DNA from: Halobacillus litoralis
GTDB taxonomy: Bacteria > Bacillota > Bacilli > Bacillales > Halobacillaceae
Reading direction: 5' to 3'
Length of the DNA stretch: 64,000 nucleotides
NCBI RefSeq assembly: GCF_020524085.2
Contig: NZ_CP129016.1
Coordinates: forward strand, 2,970,001-3,034,000
Both the position numbers and the translations under genes were made by a program. Shown piece after piece: positions 35,796 to 47,755 of the stretch (the first letter of the stretch is position 1; each line of letters opens with the position of its first letter). Below the pieces are notes generated by a model. It ran no database searches. It worked only from the letters and a program-made list of their open reading frames with translations, and was not told the origin of the DNA.

Positions 35796-38700
35796 TTAGA
35801 AAAGGGACAGTTGGTTTTCATCCGGCATTCCCTCTAAGCATCCGAAGTTATCCAGATACTCGAGAACGGTTTTGGAAATACGGCTGCGTTCTCTCAAGTC
35901 CTGCTTGGATAAGAATTCGCCGTCTTCTCTTGCATTGACGATATTGATGGCTGCGTTTGTTCCTAAACCGTCGACCGCATTAAACGGGGGAATAAGCTCA
36001 TTGCCTTCAACAAGAAAGTCCGTAGCACTAGAACGGTAGAGATCCACGTTTTTAAATCCATACCCTCGTTCACACATTTCAAGAGATATCTCGAGGACGG
36101 TCATTAAACTCTTTTCCTTCGGAGTGGCATCGAAGCCTTTTTCCTGAATCTCTTTCATACGCTTCCGGATGGCTTCAGAGCCTTTCATCATAGTTTCCAG
36201 TTCGAAATCGCTCGCCCTGACAGTGAAATAAGCCGCATAGAAAAAGATCGGATAGTGGACTTTGAAATAGGCGATTCTTACCGCCATCAGTACATAGGCG
36301 GCAGCGTGTGCTTTCGGGAACATGTATTTGATCTTCTTACAAGAATCAATATACCAGTCCGGTACCCCATGTTTTTTCATTTCTTCAATCCACTCGTCTT
36401 GAAGGCCTCGGCCTTTACGAACAAATTCCATGATCTTAAAGGCAAGGGAAGGATCAAGACCTTTGTGCATGAGATACACCATAATATCGTCACGACACCC
36501 GATAACCTCAGGTAGTGTACATATGCCATCATTGATCAACTGTTCGGCATTTCCAAGCCATACGTCCGTTCCGTGTGACAGTCCGGATATGATGACAAGT
36601 TCTGCAAATGTTTTCGGCTTCGTATCTTCAAGCATCTGCCTTACAAATCTTGTACCAAACTCCGGTACGCCGAGTGTCCCTGTTTTACACATAATCTGAT
36701 CCGCCGACACTCCAAGTGCTTCAGGACCACTGAAAATCTTCATGACTTCAGGGTCATCGACAGGAATTTCCTTTTGGTCGATCCCACTGAGGTCCTGCAA
36801 CATACGAATGACGGTCGGGTCATCGTGCCCAAGTATATCCAATTTCAACAGGTTATCGTGAATGGAGTGGAAATCAAAGTGCGTCGTCTTCCACTCTGCT
36901 TTCGTATCATCCGCTGGAAATTGAATCGGAGAGAAATCATAAATCTCCATATCATCAGGAACGACAATGATCCCACCAGGGTGTTGTCCGCTTGTCCTTT
37001 TCACGCCTGTACATCCTTGTACAAGACGATCGATTTCAGCATTCTTATAAAGCAGCTGATGGTCTCCGGCGTAACCTTTTACATAGCCATAAGCGGTCTT
37101 CTCCGCTATCGTACCGATCGTTCCGGCACGGAACACACTGTCCTCACCGAACAACTCTTTCGTATAATTGTGCGCATGGGGCTGGTATTCCCCTGAGAAG
37201 TTCAAGTCGATATCGGGAACCTTGTCCCCTTTAAAGCCAAGGAACGTTTCAAATGGAATGTCTTGACCATCTTTCGTCAGGGATGTACCGCATTCCGGGC
37301 AGGCTTTTTCTTCAAGGTCAAATCCGCTTCCTACCGATCCGTCTGTGAAAAATTCATTATATTGACAGGACGGACACACATAATGCGGCGGAAGTGGATT
37401 CACTTCCGTAATGTCTGTCATCGTAGCAACGAATGATGATCCGACAGAACCACGTGAACCAACAAGGTAACCATCTTCTAGCGATTTGGTTACAAGTTTC
37501 TGTGAGATGAGATAGATAACTGCAAATCCATTTCCAATAATACTGTCGAGTTCTTTTTCCAAACGATTGACGATCAAATCAGGGATAGGCTCACCGTAAA
37601 TGCTACGTGCTTTGTTGTAAGACATTTCACGGATCTCCTGGTCCGCCCCTTCGATGTTAGGCGTATATAAATCATCTTTAACCGGAGATACTTCACCAAT
37701 CTGTTCGGAAATTTTATGGGTGTTCGTGACGACTAATTCTGTGGCTTTGTCTTTTCCTAAGAAACCAAGCTCATCAATCATTTCATTCGTCGTTTTAAAG
37801 TGGACCTCCGGCAGTGTCTGTCTATTCAGCGGGTTTCCATTTTGGGATGAAATGAGAATTTGACGGTACTGCTTTTCATGAGGCTCCACGTAGTGAGTGT
37901 TCCCGGTAGCAACCACTGTTTTCCCCATCCGTTCCGCCAGAGCGACAAGCCTTTTCAAGATATCGAGGATTTGCGCTTCCGTCTGGACTAAATCTTTTTC
38001 CACTAAGTGATAATAGTTCCCTGGCGGCTGAATTTCGATGTAATCATAGAATTCAGCTACTTTCTCTGCCTCTTCCTCAGATTTCTGCATCATCGTTTCA
38101 AAAACTTCGCCTTTGTCACACCCGGAACCTACAAGGATTCCCTCACGGTTCTTTGCGAGAAGAGAACGTGGAACGCGTGGAACACGGTAGAAATAATTGA
38201 CATGCGCTTCTGATACGAGTCGGTAGATGTTTTTTAATCCTGTGCTGTTTGTGGCAAGCAGGGTACAATGGGAAGGACGAGAACGTTGGTACGCTTTTCC
38301 CTCACCCATATAATCATTCAGGTTTTTATGGTTCGTAATCTCTTTTTCCATGGCTCGTTTCACAAGTTTCCACAATAAATACCCCGTAGCTTCGGCATCA
38401 TAAATCGCCCGGTGGTGCTGGGTCAACTCAATATCGAATTTCTTACAAAGCGTATTTAAACGGTGGTTCTTTAATTCAGGCACTAAAAAACGAGCGAGCT
38501 CTAACGTATCGATGACTGGGTTCGTAGACTTTTGCAGGCCGATTTTCTGATATCCTGCATTCAAAAAGCCCATATCGAAACTTGCGTTATGGGCGACAAG
38601 GATGTCCTCTCCTGACCATTCATGGAAGTCCTTGAGTACCTGTTCGATTTCAGGTGCATCCTTGACCATGTCATCCGTGATCCCTGTAAGGTCGATCGTT

Positions 38701-40088
38701 GTTTGGGATAATGGTTGATGAGGGTTAGCAAAAGATTCAAATCGATCGATGATTTCTCCGCCCTGTACTTTGACGGCAGCGAGTTCGATGATTTTATCGT
38801 ACACAGCTGAAAGCCCAGTGGTCTCCACGTCAAAAACTACGTACACAGCATCCTCAAGCTCCCGGTCCTGTTCCTCATACGCAATCGGGACACCATCATC
38901 AACCAAATTCGCTTCCACACCATAAATGATTTTCACACCATTTTTCTGGCCTGCGGCATGGGCATCCGGATAAGCTTGAACGACTGCATGGTCTGTAATG
39001 GCAATCGCTTCGTGGCCCCAATCTGCTGCTTGCTTGACCAGACGGGACGGGGAAACAGGTGCATCCATCGCACTCATTGTGGTATGGGCGTGCAATTCAA
39101 TCCTCTTCTCCCCTTCAGGCGCTTGATCTTCTCGCAATTTCGGCTTCACTTCATTTATGTCGTTAGCCATCATCGTCAATTCATTCGTGAAGTTATCTGT
39201 CTGGATGCCCCCTCGCGCTTTGATCCACATCCCTTCCTTCACGTGCTTAAACAGTTCAGCATGATCGTCTCCGCGTGAGAACATTTTGATTGAAAAGGAA
39301 TCCGTATAGTCGGTGACTTTCAAAAGTAATAAATGACGTCCGGAACGAAGTTCTTTGATTTCGACATCGAAGATATAGCCCTGGACAGCAATCTTTTTCT
39401 CTTCTTCATGGATTTCCTCCATCGGGATGATGTCATCTTGAATTTTGTAACCAATTTCAAGAGGCCCTTTTGGTTTGGAATCGTCTTTATCTTTAGCTCT
39501 TTCCTCTTGTTCTTTCACCGCTTGCTGGACTAGTATTTTGTCTTCTTTTTGGCGTTCTTCATGGAATCGTTTAATTTGTTCCGTTTCTTCTTTCACTCGT
39601 GTTGAAAGCATGAAAGAAGGAAGCCCGCATTTGAGACAAAAGCTTTTCAATGGTTCTTCCAATTTCTTTTGAATGGCATGGCTCTCGGCTAAGTTCCTAC
39701 AGGTTAACATAACTTTATTCCCGTTTACTTCAGGCTGCTGCTCCATCAATAAATCTTTATAGCTTGGTGTTAAATTCGTTAAGGTTTTTATGAAGCTCTG
39801 CCAGTATTCAAGCACATCATTCGTTGCAAGTTCTTTTTCTGATGTATCAATTGTCCACGTTACTTCTGCAATTGATCGGAAAGTGGCTACAAGTTTGCTC
39901 GTAAATAAATCGTAGACAGACGGCGGAAGCGGTTTTGGCATATGAAAATGAAAATGCCACAATTTCTGTTCACGGTAAACCACCAGCTTCTGCATGCTGC
40001 TATCTTTAAAGTGAGGTTCTATTAGATCATGCGGGAACTGAATCTGCTCCAGCAAATAGTGCATTTTTTCCTTGTTGCTGACACTCAA
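35796..40088 (-). CDS. polC: DNA polymerase III alpha subunit, PolC type
   Basis: This is the main replicative polymerase of low-GC Gram-positives, 1430 residues. The order is N-terminal domain, OB fold (about 235-320), PHP domain ([20 protein letters not shown]) split by an inserted 3'-5' exonuclease ([37 protein letters not shown]), then palm, thumb and fingers. The zinc-binding CPSCQYNEF...CPECG and the catalytic [11 protein letters not shown] are visible. Length fits the family (about 1437). A terminator separates it from proS upstream, so it may have its own promoter. Confidence 0.98.
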   Translation of the reverse strand: MSVSNKEKMHYLLEQIQFPHDLIEPHFKDSSMQKLVVYREQKLWHFHFHMPKPLPPSVYDLFTSKLVATFRSIAEVTWTIDTSEKELATNDVLEYWQSFIKTLTNLTPSYKDLLMEQQPEVNGNKVMLTCRNLAESHAIQKKLEEPLKSFCLKCGLPSFMLSTRVKEETEQIKRFHEERQKEDKILVQQAVKEQEERAKDKDDSKPKGPLEIGYKIQDDIIPMEEIHEEEKKIAVQGYIFDVEIKELRSGRHLLLLKVTDYTDSFSIKMFSRGDDHAELFKHVKEGMWIKARGGIQTDNFTNELTMMANDINEVKPKLREDQAPEGEKRIELHAHTTMSAMDAPVSPSRLVKQAADWGHEAIAITDHAVVQAYPDAHAAGQKNGVKIIYGVEANLVDDGVPIAYEEQDRELEDAVYVVFDVETTGLSAVYDKIIELAAVKVQGGEIIDRFESFANPHQPLSQTTIDLTGITDDMVKDAPEIEQVLKDFHEWSGEDILVAHNASFDMGFLNAGYQKIGLQKSTNPVIDTLELARFLVPELKNHRLNTLCKKFDIELTQHHRAIYDAEATGYLLWKLVKRAMEKEITNHKNLNDYMGEGKAYQRSRPSHCTLLATNSTGLKNIYRLVSEAHVNYFYRVPRVPRSLLAKNREGILVGSGCDKGEVFETMMQKSEEEAEKVAEFYDYIEIQPPGNYYHLVEKDLVQTEAQILDILKRLVALAERMGKTVVATGNTHYVEPHEKQYRQILISSQNGNPLNRQTLPEVHFKTTNEMIDELGFLGKDKATELVVTNTHKISEQIGEVSPVKDDLYTPNIEGADQEIREMSYNKARSIYGEPIPDLIVNRLEKELDSIIGNGFAVIYLISQKLVTKSLEDGYLVGSRGSVGSSFVATMTDITEVNPLPPHYVCPSCQYNEFFTDGSVGSGFDLEEKACPECGTSLTKDGQDIPFETFLGFKGDKVPDIDLNFSGEYQPHAHNYTKELFGEDSVFRAGTIGTIAEKTAYGYVKGYAGDHQLLYKNAEIDRLVQGCTGVKRTSGQHPGGIIVVPDDMEIYDFSPIQFPADDTKAEWKTTHFDFHSIHDNLLKLDILGHDDPTVIRMLQDLSGIDQKEIPVDDPEVMKIFSGPEALGVSADQIMCKTGTLGVPEFGTRFVRQMLEDTKPKTFAELVIISGLSHGTDVWLGNAEQLINDGICTLPEVIGCRDDIMVYLMHKGLDPSLAFKIMEFVRKGRGLQDEWIEEMKKHGVPDWYIDSCKKIKYMFPKAHAAAYVLMAVRIAYFKVHYPIFFYAAYFTVRASDFELETMMKGSEAIRKRMKEIQEKGFDATPKEKSLMTVLEISLEMCERGYGFKNVDLYRSSATDFLVEGNELIPPFNAVDGLGTNAAINIVNAREDGEFLSKQDLRERSRISKTVLEYLDNFGCLEGMPDENQLSLF

Positions 40089-40126
40089 ACGGAATTCCTC
40101 CTCTTTCCTAACCCAACACCTGACAT

Positions 40127-40159
40127 GGAAAAACCCTTGCTCTTTCCTTTAGCAAGGGT
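40127..40159 (-). terminator. proS terminator
   Basis: A 9-bp stem (40133-40141 with 40151-40159) with a 9-base loop is followed on the minus strand by TTTTTCC. It lies 20 bases after the proS stop and before polC. Confidence 0.85.
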
Positions 40160-40179
40160 ATAGTTTTCCATAAAAAATA

Positions 40180-41883
40180 TTAGGCTTTGTACCAGTTCTT
40201 AATATATTCTAAAACTTCACTAGTTTCTAATTCATTCTGATCGCCTGTTGCACGTTCTTTCACTTCCACAACACCTTCACCGGCACGCTTTCCTACAGTG
40301 ATTCTTACAGGTACACCGAAAAGGTCGCTGTCGGCAAATTTCACACCGGCACGTTCTTTACGATCATCATATAAAACTTCGATCCCTGCATCAAGCAGTG
40401 AGTCATATAATTGATCTGCCAATTCTTTCTGTTCTTCTTTTTTAGGATTCAATGAAAGGAGATGGACTTGATACGGGGCGATATTCTTCGGCCACGTGAT
40501 CCCTCTTTCATCATGGTATTGTTCTACGATTGCTGCAAGCGTACGTGACACGCCGATACCGTAGGATCCCATGATCATTGTCTTCGCTTTTCCTTGATCA
40601 TTAAGGAATGTGGCGTTCATCCGTTCGGAGTAGAATTCACCCAGCTTGAAGACATGTCCGACTTCAATCCCGCGGGCAAACTTGATCATGCCCTCTCCAT
40701 CCGGTGATGGATCTCCTTCTTCTATAAAACGTAAATCAGCGTACGTCTTGACTTCGAAGTCCCTCTCAGGTGTCGCATTTTTAAAGTGCCAGCCTTCTTC
40801 ATTGGCTCCACAAGATACGTTCACCATGGCTTCTACCGCATGATCGGCGACTACTTCCACTTCTTCAGGAACACCAATCGGACCAAGGGAACCAAATCCT
40901 GAACCTAGCAGTCGTTTCGTGTCTTCTTCTGAAGCCAGTTCAACCATATCTGCATCATAAAGGTTTTTCAATTTAACATCATTCACTTCATGATCTCCGC
41001 GAGTAAGGGCAAGGACAAATTTCTCATCGACTTGGAAAAGAATCGACTTGATGCCTTCCTGTAAATCGTGCCCCAGGTATTCGGCTACTTCCTTCATTGT
41101 CTTTTGACCTGGCGTGTCGACTTTCTCCAACGTTTGAGGAGTCGCTTTGGACTTCTCATAAGTCGCGACGACTGGAGCCATTTCGATATTGGCTGCATAA
41201 CGGGAAGTATCGGAATAGGCAATGACATCTTCGCCTACTTCAGATAAAACCATGAATTCATGGGTATCTTTCCCGCCCATCGCGCCTGAGTCTGCGATAA
41301 CAGCACGGAAGTTCAATCCACAGCGTCTGAATACGTTCGAGTATGCTTCGAACATCTTATCATAGGTTTCATCAAGGCTTTCATAGGATTCATTGAATGA
41401 ATAGGCATCTTTCATTAAAAACTCTCTTCCACGCAAAAGACCAAATCGAGGACGGGCTTCATCGCGGAATTTATTTTGAATTTGGAAAACCGTCAAAGGA
41501 AGCTGCTTGTAACTTTTCACTTCATTACGTACCAGGCTTGTGATGACTTCCTCATGGGTCGCACCAAGAGCGAACTCCCGATTGTGTCGGTCGTGCAGTC
41601 GCATCAGTTCTGAGCCGAACGTTGTCCAACGCCCTGTTTCCTTCCAAAGTTCTGAAGGCTCAAGTGCAGGCATCGCCATTTCATGAGCACCGATTTTCTC
41701 CATCTCTTCACGGACGATGTTTTCAACTTTGCTCAACACGCGGCGGCCGATTGGCAGGAAGCTATAGATGCCGGATGCAATCTGGCGTATGTAACCAGCA
41801 CGAACGAGGAGCTGGTGGCTCTTGATTTCAGCATCAGCAGGGTTTTCTTTAAGGGTAGGTATTAACATATGACTTTGTCTCAT
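40180..41883 (-). CDS. proS: Prolyl-tRNA synthetase
   Basis: This class II synthetase charges tRNA-Pro, 567 residues of the bacterial type. Motif 2 and 3 regions appear as [25 protein letters not shown] and [17 protein letters not shown]. An editing (INS) domain lies between them (about 225-400), and a C-terminal anticodon-binding domain begins [24 protein letters not shown] precedes the ATG. No T-box leader was found. Confidence 0.97.
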   Translation of the reverse strand: MRQSHMLIPTLKENPADAEIKSHQLLVRAGYIRQIASGIYSFLPIGRRVLSKVENIVREEMEKIGAHEMAMPALEPSELWKETGRWTTFGSELMRLHDRHNREFALGATHEEVITSLVRNEVKSYKQLPLTVFQIQNKFRDEARPRFGLLRGREFLMKDAYSFNESYESLDETYDKMFEAYSNVFRRCGLNFRAVIADSGAMGGKDTHEFMVLSEVGEDVIAYSDTSRYAANIEMAPVVATYEKSKATPQTLEKVDTPGQKTMKEVAEYLGHDLQEGIKSILFQVDEKFVLALTRGDHEVNDVKLKNLYDADMVELASEEDTKRLLGSGFGSLGPIGVPEEVEVVADHAVEAMVNVSCGANEEGWHFKNATPERDFEVKTYADLRFIEEGDPSPDGEGMIKFARGIEVGHVFKLGEFYSERMNATFLNDQGKAKTMIMGSYGIGVSRTLAAIVEQYHDERGITWPKNIAPYQVHLLSLNPKKEEQKELADQLYDSLLDAGIEVLYDDRKERAGVKFADSDLFGVPVRITVGKRAGEGVVEVKERATGDQNELETSEVLEYIKNWYKA

Positions 41884-41976
41884 AAATGCACCTCAGTTCT
41901 ATTTAATTGAAGTTATAAAAGGAGGAGGAATCACTAGTCTTAAAGATTCCGCTTCTTTTTTTAAGTTTATAAAAGA

Positions 41977-42020
41977 AGCTGGAAGCCTAGGAATCGCCGA
42001 TCACCTCAGGACTTCCAGCT
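41977..42020 (-). terminator. rseP terminator
   Basis: A 9-bp outer stem (41977-41985 with 42012-42020), with some further pairing inside, is followed on the minus strand by TCTTTTATAAACTT. It is 7 bases past the rseP stop. Confidence 0.75.
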
Positions 42021-42027
42021 ATAATAA

Positions 42028-43293
42028 TCACAAGAATAAACGTTGGATATCGTTCCAAGTGACGACGAGCATCAATAGCATGAGTAAAGCGAATCCGATG
42101 AAGTGAACGATCCCTTCTTTTTGAGGGTCGATTGGTTTTCCTCTAAGTCCTTCAAGTCCTACGAATAAGAGACGTCCACCATCCAAAGCAGGGAGTGGAA
42201 GCAGGTTTACAATTCCAAGGTTGATACTCAAGATCGATGTCCACATGACGAAATTCGTAAATCCTGTGCGGACCACCTGGTCTGTCGCATCATAAATGCC
42301 GACTGGACCGGAAAGCATATCCAAAGAAAATTGTCCTGTCACTAATTTACCGAGATTTGTTAATATCAGCGCTGACCACTCATAAGTTTGTGTGAATCCA
42401 AACGTTAATTTCTTCGCGAAAGACTCTTCAAAAGCACGGGCGACTCCCACTTGCCCAATGGTCGTCTCTCTACTTTCTACGGCGGCAGGTGTGACGTTCA
42501 ACTGCTGCGTTGCTCCCTCACGATTGATCGTCAACGTCACTTCTTCATCAGGGTGAGCTCGAACGATGGTCGTGAACTCTTCCCACGTACTGACGGATTC
42601 CCCATCCACAGCAACGACTTCATCGCCAGCCTTTAGACCAGCCTGTGAAGCCGGTGAGTTACCCTGGATCTCTCCTAGCTTCGCTTCGTTCGAAGGGACC
42701 CCCTGGATAAAACCAAGAAGCATGAACAAGACAATCGCCAGGACGAAGTTCATCATAGGACCAGCGAAAAGCTGCATCGCACGCTGAGGAACAGATTTTG
42801 AAGCAAATTGGCGATTATAAGGAGCAATTTGTGTTTCTTTTTCATCCATGACGAACATCGCCTTCGGATCGACCTCAAAGAAGAGCTTTTCGTCTTCATC
42901 GATTTCGTACCCTTCAATGACTAGACGATGATCTAAATCCGCGCGTTCGACTTCAATGACACGCGCATGCGGATGCTTATCTTTATTGTTTACGATTATT
43001 TTATTTACTTTCCCAGCGTCATTGAATTCAAGGCCGATATGGTGGCCAGCTTTCAATTCTACGATTTCTGGATCTTCGCCTGCAACTCGAACATAGCCGC
43101 CAATGGGGAGAATACGGATTGTGTAAAGAGTTTCATTCCGAGTGAATGCAAAAATCTTAGGTCCAAATCCTATTGCAAATTCCCTTGCGAGCATTCCCGC
43201 TCGTTTGGCAAATATGAGATGCCCCCACTCATGAACGAACACCAAAAGTCCGAACATAAGAATAAATGCAACCACTGTAGTCAAATGAAGCAC
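42028..43293 (-). CDS. rseP: Site-2 intramembrane metalloprotease RseP/RasP
   Basis: This zinc protease cleaves within membrane helices (anti-sigma factors, signal peptide remnants, cell-division proteins). The 421 residues have HEWGH in the first helix (about 21-25), a GFGPKI loop and a PDZ domain (QAGLKAGDEVVAVDGE). The third ligand motif is LLPLPALDGGRLLF near residue 370. B. subtilis RasP has the same locus between dxr and proS. Confidence 0.95.
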   Translation of the reverse strand: MLHLTTVVAFILMFGLLVFVHEWGHLIFAKRAGMLAREFAIGFGPKIFAFTRNETLYTIRILPIGGYVRVAGEDPEIVELKAGHHIGLEFNDAGKVNKIIVNNKDKHPHARVIEVERADLDHRLVIEGYEIDEDEKLFFEVDPKAMFVMDEKETQIAPYNRQFASKSVPQRAMQLFAGPMMNFVLAIVLFMLLGFIQGVPSNEAKLGEIQGNSPASQAGLKAGDEVVAVDGESVSTWEEFTTIVRAHPDEEVTLTINREGATQQLNVTPAAVESRETTIGQVGVARAFEESFAKKLTFGFTQTYEWSALILTNLGKLVTGQFSLDMLSGPVGIYDATDQVVRTGFTNFVMWTSILSINLGIVNLLPLPALDGGRLLFVGLEGLRGKPIDPQKEGIVHFIGFALLMLLMLVVTWNDIQRLFL

Positions 43294-43398
43294 CTTCCTT
43301 TTTTAGCTCTGGGTCATTCTATAGGATGGGATGTTTATAGTGGAAGTGAACCATCATCATTTAGACGGCCGCATAAACGTATTCAACCACCAGAGCTT

Positions 43399-44545
43399 TT
43401 AATTTATTTGGAAACGAACTCTTTCCCTCGTTTCCTTATCAATAGAAATTATGGTAGACAAGTCAGGGTTATGAATCCTGTCATGTTTTTCTAATGCTTG
43501 AGCGATGTATTTTTCAATATCAAGAAAAGATATTTTGCCTTCGAGGAACTGCTGAACAGCCTCTTCGTTGGCAGCATTCAGGACTGTCGGCATCGAGCCG
43601 CCTGCTTTTCCTGCTTCAAATGCCATTCTCAAACAAGGGAATCGATCCATGTCCATCTTTTGAAAATTCAACGTAGCAATCTCTTCCAAGTTCAAGTTTT
43701 TCGTAATTGGAAGCTCTTTACGCTCCGGATAAGTCAAAGCGTATTGGATCGGCACTTTCATATCCGGCGTTCCAAGCTGGGCAATCACATTTCGATCGAC
43801 ATATTCAACCATAGAATGGATGACACTTTCTCTATGAAGAATAACATGAATCTGGTCATAAGGTACATCAAAAAGCCAGTGCGCCTCAATAACTTCCAAT
43901 CCCTTGTTCATCATTGAAGCAGAATCGATGGTAATTTTCGCACCCATCTTCCAATTCGGGTGATTTAACGCATCATCGACTGTGACTCCGACAAGTTCTT
44001 CTCTTGTTTGGTCACGGAAGCTTCCACCAGATGCAGTAATGATGAGTTTATTGATGTCTTTCCTTTGTTCACCGTTCAAAGCCTGAAAGATAGCCGAATG
44101 CTCACTGTCTACAGGGAGAAGATTGACATCATGTTTTCTTGCTTCTTCCATGACTAGATGCCCTGCCGTCACAAGGGTTTCCTTGTTGGCAATCGCAATT
44201 TGTTTTTTGGCCTGAATGGCTTTTAAAGTAGCAGGTAACCCGATGCTTCCCATAACTGCATTGACGACTACATCTACAGGTTCGGCTATACTTGCTTCAA
44301 TTAAACCCTCTCCCCCCACAAAGAATCTGGGAGTGAGAGACTTCTTTTTCCAGTTTTCTCTTCGTTTCTTCATCTTGAACGACGATCATGGATGGTTCGA
44401 ACTCTCGGATCAAAGGAAGAGCTTTTTCGACGTTTCTGCCAAACCCCATGGCATATAAAGAAAATTGATCTGGGTGCAATCGAAGAACATCAAGGGTTTG
44501 AATTCCAATTGACCCCGTTGCCCCAAGTAAGGATACTTGCTTCAT
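43399..44545 (-). pseudogene. dxr: DXP reductoisomerase, frameshifted at a G6 run
   Basis: Dxr makes 2-C-methyl-erythritol 4-phosphate, the committed step of the non-mevalonate isoprenoid route. The first part (MKQVSLLGATGSIGIQTLDVL, NADPH motif) ends at codon 83. The rest is in another frame from [21 protein letters not shown] on, including [10 protein letters not shown] and [10 protein letters not shown]. The break is at a G6 run on the minus strand (44317-44312); one G fewer restores a 381-residue protein of normal length. Isoprenoid synthesis is essential and no mevalonate route is known in this group, so an error in the sequence is favoured. Confidence 0.92.
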
Positions 44546-44565
44546 TGTTCCATGGCCCCTCTCTC

Positions 44566-45363
44566 CTAAGAAATAAAGTTAATCAAATGCAGGATCGGTA
44601 GAATAAAGATTAAACTGTCGAACCGATCTAATACTCCCCCGTGCCCAGGAAGGATTTTGCCGGAATCTTTGACCGCATAATGTCGCTTGAATGCTGATTC
44701 CACCAGATCCCCAATCTGTCCTGCCATGGATACAAGTACAGTGACCAGCAACACAATAATTAAGGAATGCTCAAGAGGATAAACCAACTGGAAAATGAGA
44801 GCGACGACACAAGCGAGAATAATTCCTCCGACGGATCCTTCAATTGTTTTCTTCGGACTGATCTGCGGCCAAAGTTTGTGTTTGCCTAATGCACGCCCGA
44901 ACAGGTATGCGCCTGTGTCCGTCGCCCATACGACAAATAGTGCAAAGAAAATATATTCCAGACCTTCTTCTCTTGTTTCCATCAAATAATTGAATCCCAT
45001 TCCAATATAGATGGCTGATAATAAAAGAAACCCAGCATCATCAAAAGTGAAACGGTTTTTGACAAGCACCGTGTAGCTTAACAATACAAGGACCGCGAGG
45101 AGTGTAATCTCGGATTTTGTAATGATGTCCCCTGAAGTGATCGCTTCATCGAATACCTCATACGGAAACATCAAGGCCCACATAAGAAGTAAGCCGAGTC
45201 CGGATGCTACCGAATAGCGGGCAATTTTTTTCATTCGTACTAATTCAAGCAGGGCGATACTTGCAATGATGTACACAAAAGCCTTAAAAGGCCATCCCCC
45301 CAACATGACGATTGGAAGAAATATGAGTGCTGCAACGATGGCTGTAATTGTTCTTTGTTTCAT
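44566..45363 (-). CDS. cdsA: Phosphatidate cytidylyltransferase
   Basis: CdsA makes CDP-diacylglycerol from CTP and phosphatidic acid; this feeds PgsA. The 265 residues contain about eight membrane helices and the C-terminal signature [24 protein letters not shown], ending [13 protein letters not shown]. Its G6 run (45301-45296, encoding Leu-Gly-Gly) is in frame, which makes it a useful control for the frameshifted G6 runs in this window. It lies between uppS and dxr, the standard order. Confidence 0.96.
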   Translation of the reverse strand: MKQRTITAIVAALIFLPIVMLGGWPFKAFVYIIASIALLELVRMKKIARYSVASGLGLLLMWALMFPYEVFDEAITSGDIITKSEITLLAVLVLLSYTVLVKNRFTFDDAGFLLLSAIYIGMGFNYLMETREEGLEYIFFALFVVWATDTGAYLFGRALGKHKLWPQISPKKTIEGSVGGIILACVVALIFQLVYPLEHSLIIVLLVTVLVSMAGQIGDLVESAFKRHYAVKDSGKILPGHGGVLDRFDSLIFILPILHLINFIS

Positions 45364-45379
45364 AAGTCTTTTTCACACC

Positions 45380-46147
45380 TTATACTCCGCCGAAACGACG
45401 TTTACGATTTTGGAAGTCATAAAGAGCTTTTTCAAAATGACTTTCATCAAAGTCCGGCCAATACACTTCTGTAAACCAGAATTCAGCGTAGGCCAGCTGC
45501 CACAATAAGAAGTTGCTCAACCTTTGTTCTCCACTTGTTCGGATAAGCAGATCAGGTTCAATCAACTCTGAGGTGTACAACTCTTGAGAGAACATGGATT
45601 CATCAATAGCTGAAATATCCACCTCTCCTTTTTGTACTTTAGAAGCAATTTGCTTGACTGCATGGACCATTTCAAAACGACTCCCATAGTTTAGCGCGAA
45701 ATTGAGGATCAGCCCATCATTGTCCTTCGTTTTTTCCATCGCTTCTTTGACAGCCTTTTGAGTATGTGCCGGCAGGACGTCAAAATCACCGATGGTCCGG
45801 ACTTGGACATTTCGCTCGATCAGTTCAGGCAAATATGTACTTAGAAAATCGACAGGAAGCTTCATAAGGAAGTCTACCTCATTTTTCGGGCGTTTCCAAT
45901 TTTCTGTAGAAAAAGCATAAAGGGTAAGAACCTTCACACCGACATCGGAAGCATATCGAACAATTCTCTTCACGACGCCCATGCCCTCTTTATGACCGGC
46001 AATCCGAGGCATACCTCTATTCTTCGCCCATCTTCCATTTCCGTCCATAATGATCGCCACATGTTGGGGAATATGGTTTTCTTCAAGGCCTAATGGCTCG
46101 GTGCGGGGCTGCTTTTTATCTTTTTTGAATGGAAACTTGATAGGCAT
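45380..46147 (-). CDS. uppS: Undecaprenyl diphosphate synthase (isoprenyl transferase)
   Basis: UppS builds the C55 carrier lipid for wall synthesis from farnesyl and isopentenyl diphosphates. The 255 residues have IIMDGNGRWAKNRG with the catalytic Asp and substrate-binding Arg, the FSTENWKRP loop and the C-terminal DLLIRTSGEQRLSNFLLWQ...AEFWF. The ATG at 46147 has CTGGAGG 7 bases upstream; the upstream TTG at 46153 is too close to it. Confidence 0.96.
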   Translation of the reverse strand: MPIKFPFKKDKKQPRTEPLGLEENHIPQHVAIIMDGNGRWAKNRGMPRIAGHKEGMGVVKRIVRYASDVGVKVLTLYAFSTENWKRPKNEVDFLMKLPVDFLSTYLPELIERNVQVRTIGDFDVLPAHTQKAVKEAMEKTKDNDGLILNFALNYGSRFEMVHAVKQIASKVQKGEVDISAIDESMFSQELYTSELIEPDLLIRTSGEQRLSNFLLWQLAYAEFWFTEVYWPDFDESHFEKALYDFQNRKRRFGGV

Positions 46148-46181
46148 GTTCAATCCTCCAGTCCAATTGTTCCATCTATTT

Positions 46182-46211
46182 ATTATATACTAAATCCAAT
46201 AAAAATGCCGA
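46182..46211 (-). promoter_or_regulatory. Predicted uppS promoter
   Basis: On the minus strand a perfect -10 TATAAT (46187-46182) has a moderate -35 TCGGCA (46211-46206) 18 bases upstream. The start point is about 30 bases before the uppS ATG. It separates uppS-cdsA-dxr from frr. Confidence 0.55.
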
Positions 46212-46295
46212 ATCCCTAAAAAGTGGGGAGTCGCATGTTAACCCCTAAGGGAATTCAGTTATCGATCAAGTGTTTCATTTCTTAGACTAAAATAA

Positions 46296-46328
46296 AAGCC
46301 GCGCTGCCAAACATCTACAGCGCGGCTT
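46296..46328 (-). terminator. frr terminator
   Basis: An 11-bp GC-rich perfect stem (46296-46306 with 46318-46328) with an 11-base loop is followed on the minus strand by TTATTTTAG. It ends the rpsB-tsf-pyrH-frr block. Confidence 0.9.
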
Positions 46329-46359
46329 GATACACCTTAAGGCATATAGAATTGGAGAA

Positions 46360-46917
46360 TCAAACTTCCATGATTTCCTCTTCTTTTGTTTTTGCAAGTT
46401 GATCGATTTTCTCAACGTGCTGGTCTGTAACCTTTTGAACGTCATCCTGATAAGAACGAAGATCATCTTCCGTAAGCTCTCCATCTTTTTCAAGCTTCTT
46501 CAGACGGTCGTTGGAATCACGGCGAATGTTACGGATTTGTACCTTCGCTTCTTCTGAATACTTCCCTACAACTTTAGCAAGGTCTTTACGACGTTCTTCT
46601 GTCAGTGCAGGAATGTTGATTCGAACAACATTACCGTCACTAGAAGGAGACAAGCCAAGGTCCGCTTTTTGAATCGCTTTTTCAATTTCTGCAATCGCAC
46701 TCTTGTCATAAGGTGTAATGACAAGCAAGCGTGGTTCTGGTGCAGAGACTTGTGCTAGTTGATTAAGTGGAGTCGCTGCTCCATAGTAATCCACATACAC
46801 GTTATCAAGGATTGTAGGATTCGCACGACCTGCGCGAACCGTTGCAAGCTGACGAGAGAAAGCTTGGGTAGCTTGTTCCATTTGTTGCTTCGTTTCATTA
46901 ATTACAGCATCAGACAT
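46360..46917 (-). CDS. frr: Ribosome recycling factor
   Basis: RRF splits post-termination ribosomes together with EF-G. The 185 residues have the family sequence [38 protein letters not shown] and the C-terminal [26 protein letters not shown]. The ATG at 46917 has GAGGGGGA upstream; the longer open frame to 47028 lies inside pyrH. It starts 2 bases after the pyrH stop. Confidence 0.97.
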   Translation of the reverse strand: MSDAVINETKQQMEQATQAFSRQLATVRAGRANPTILDNVYVDYYGAATPLNQLAQVSAPEPRLLVITPYDKSAIAEIEKAIQKADLGLSPSSDGNVVRINIPALTEERRKDLAKVVGKYSEEAKVQIRNIRRDSNDRLKKLEKDGELTEDDLRSYQDDVQKVTDQHVEKIDQLAKTKEEEIMEV

Positions 46918-46919
46918 GA

Positions 46920-47642
46920 TTATTTCCCCCTCACAATTGTTCCAATATTTTCGCCCATTACGGCTTTCTTGATGTTTCCGTCCTCTGTTATTGAGAATAC
47001 CAATAAATCGATATCGTTGTCCATACATAATGATGAAGCTGTAGAATCCATGACACCAAGACCCTCATTCAATACGTCCATGTAAGAGAGCTGATCGTAT
47101 TTCACAGCATCTTCATTAACTTTAGGGTCATCCGTGTACACGCCATCTACATTGTTCTTCGCCATTAAAATCACATCCGCTTCCACTTCTGCGGCTCTTA
47201 AAGCAGCTGTCGTGTCAGTAGAGAAGTATGGGTTCCCTGTTCCAGCCGCAAAAATGACGACGCGTTTCTTTTCTAGATGACGGATCGCTTTTCTGCGGAT
47301 ATAAGGTTCCGCGACTTGTCTCATTTCAATGGAAGTTTGGACACGGGTCGGAATCCCTAAGTTTTCCAGACTATCCTGAAGAGCAAGGGAGTTCATGACC
47401 GTTGCCAGCATTCCCATATAATCAGCGTTTGCACGATCCATTCCCATCTCGGCTCCTACTTTACCACGCCAGATGTTTCCACCTCCGACGACGACAGCGA
47501 CCTCCACACCTAGTTCAGCCACTTCTTTGACCTGACGGGAGACTGATTTGATAATGCTGGGTTCTAGCCCGAACCCTGCTTCTCCACTTAAAGCCTCTCC
47601 ACTTAGTTTTAATACGATACGACGATAGCGAGCAGTAGTCAT
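46920..47642 (-). CDS. pyrH: UMP kinase
   Basis: PyrH phosphorylates UMP to UDP in pyrimidine synthesis. The 240-residue hexameric-type enzyme has the N-terminal [18 protein letters not shown], the [11 protein letters not shown] loop, [19 protein letters not shown] and [17 protein letters not shown]. It lies between tsf and frr as in nearly all Bacillota. Confidence 0.97.
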   Translation of the reverse strand: MTTARYRRIVLKLSGEALSGEAGFGLEPSIIKSVSRQVKEVAELGVEVAVVVGGGNIWRGKVGAEMGMDRANADYMGMLATVMNSLALQDSLENLGIPTRVQTSIEMRQVAEPYIRRKAIRHLEKKRVVIFAAGTGNPYFSTDTTAALRAAEVEADVILMAKNNVDGVYTDDPKVNEDAVKYDQLSYMDVLNEGLGVMDSTASSLCMDNDIDLLVFSITEDGNIKKAVMGENIGTIVRGK

Positions 47643-47713
47643 AGTTACCTCCCGTGTTTTAACTGTATTCCTCTACATTTCCTTGCATCATCTGCAATTA
47701 TGTAGCATGTTTG

Positions 47714-47746
47714 AAAATAGGGAACACCGGCAGTGTCCCCTATTTT
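47714..47746 (-). terminator. Hairpin between tsf and pyrH
   Basis: A 14-bp stem with one mismatched pair (47714-47727 with 47733-47746) begins about 10 bases after the tsf stop. It is followed on the minus strand only by TTTTCAAAC, so termination should be partial. Confidence 0.7.
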
Positions 47747-47755
47747 TCATGTTCA

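Noticed and set aside
41936-41968. Plus-strand terminator-like hairpin (GGAATC/GATTCC then T7) upstream of proS
   Set aside because: No plus-strand gene ends here; on the minus strand it lies before proS and lacks T-box features. Probably part of the proS leader or chance.
41884-42027. T-box riboswitch for proS
   Set aside because: No AGGGTGG-type T-box sequence or specifier stem, and the gap is mostly the rseP terminator.
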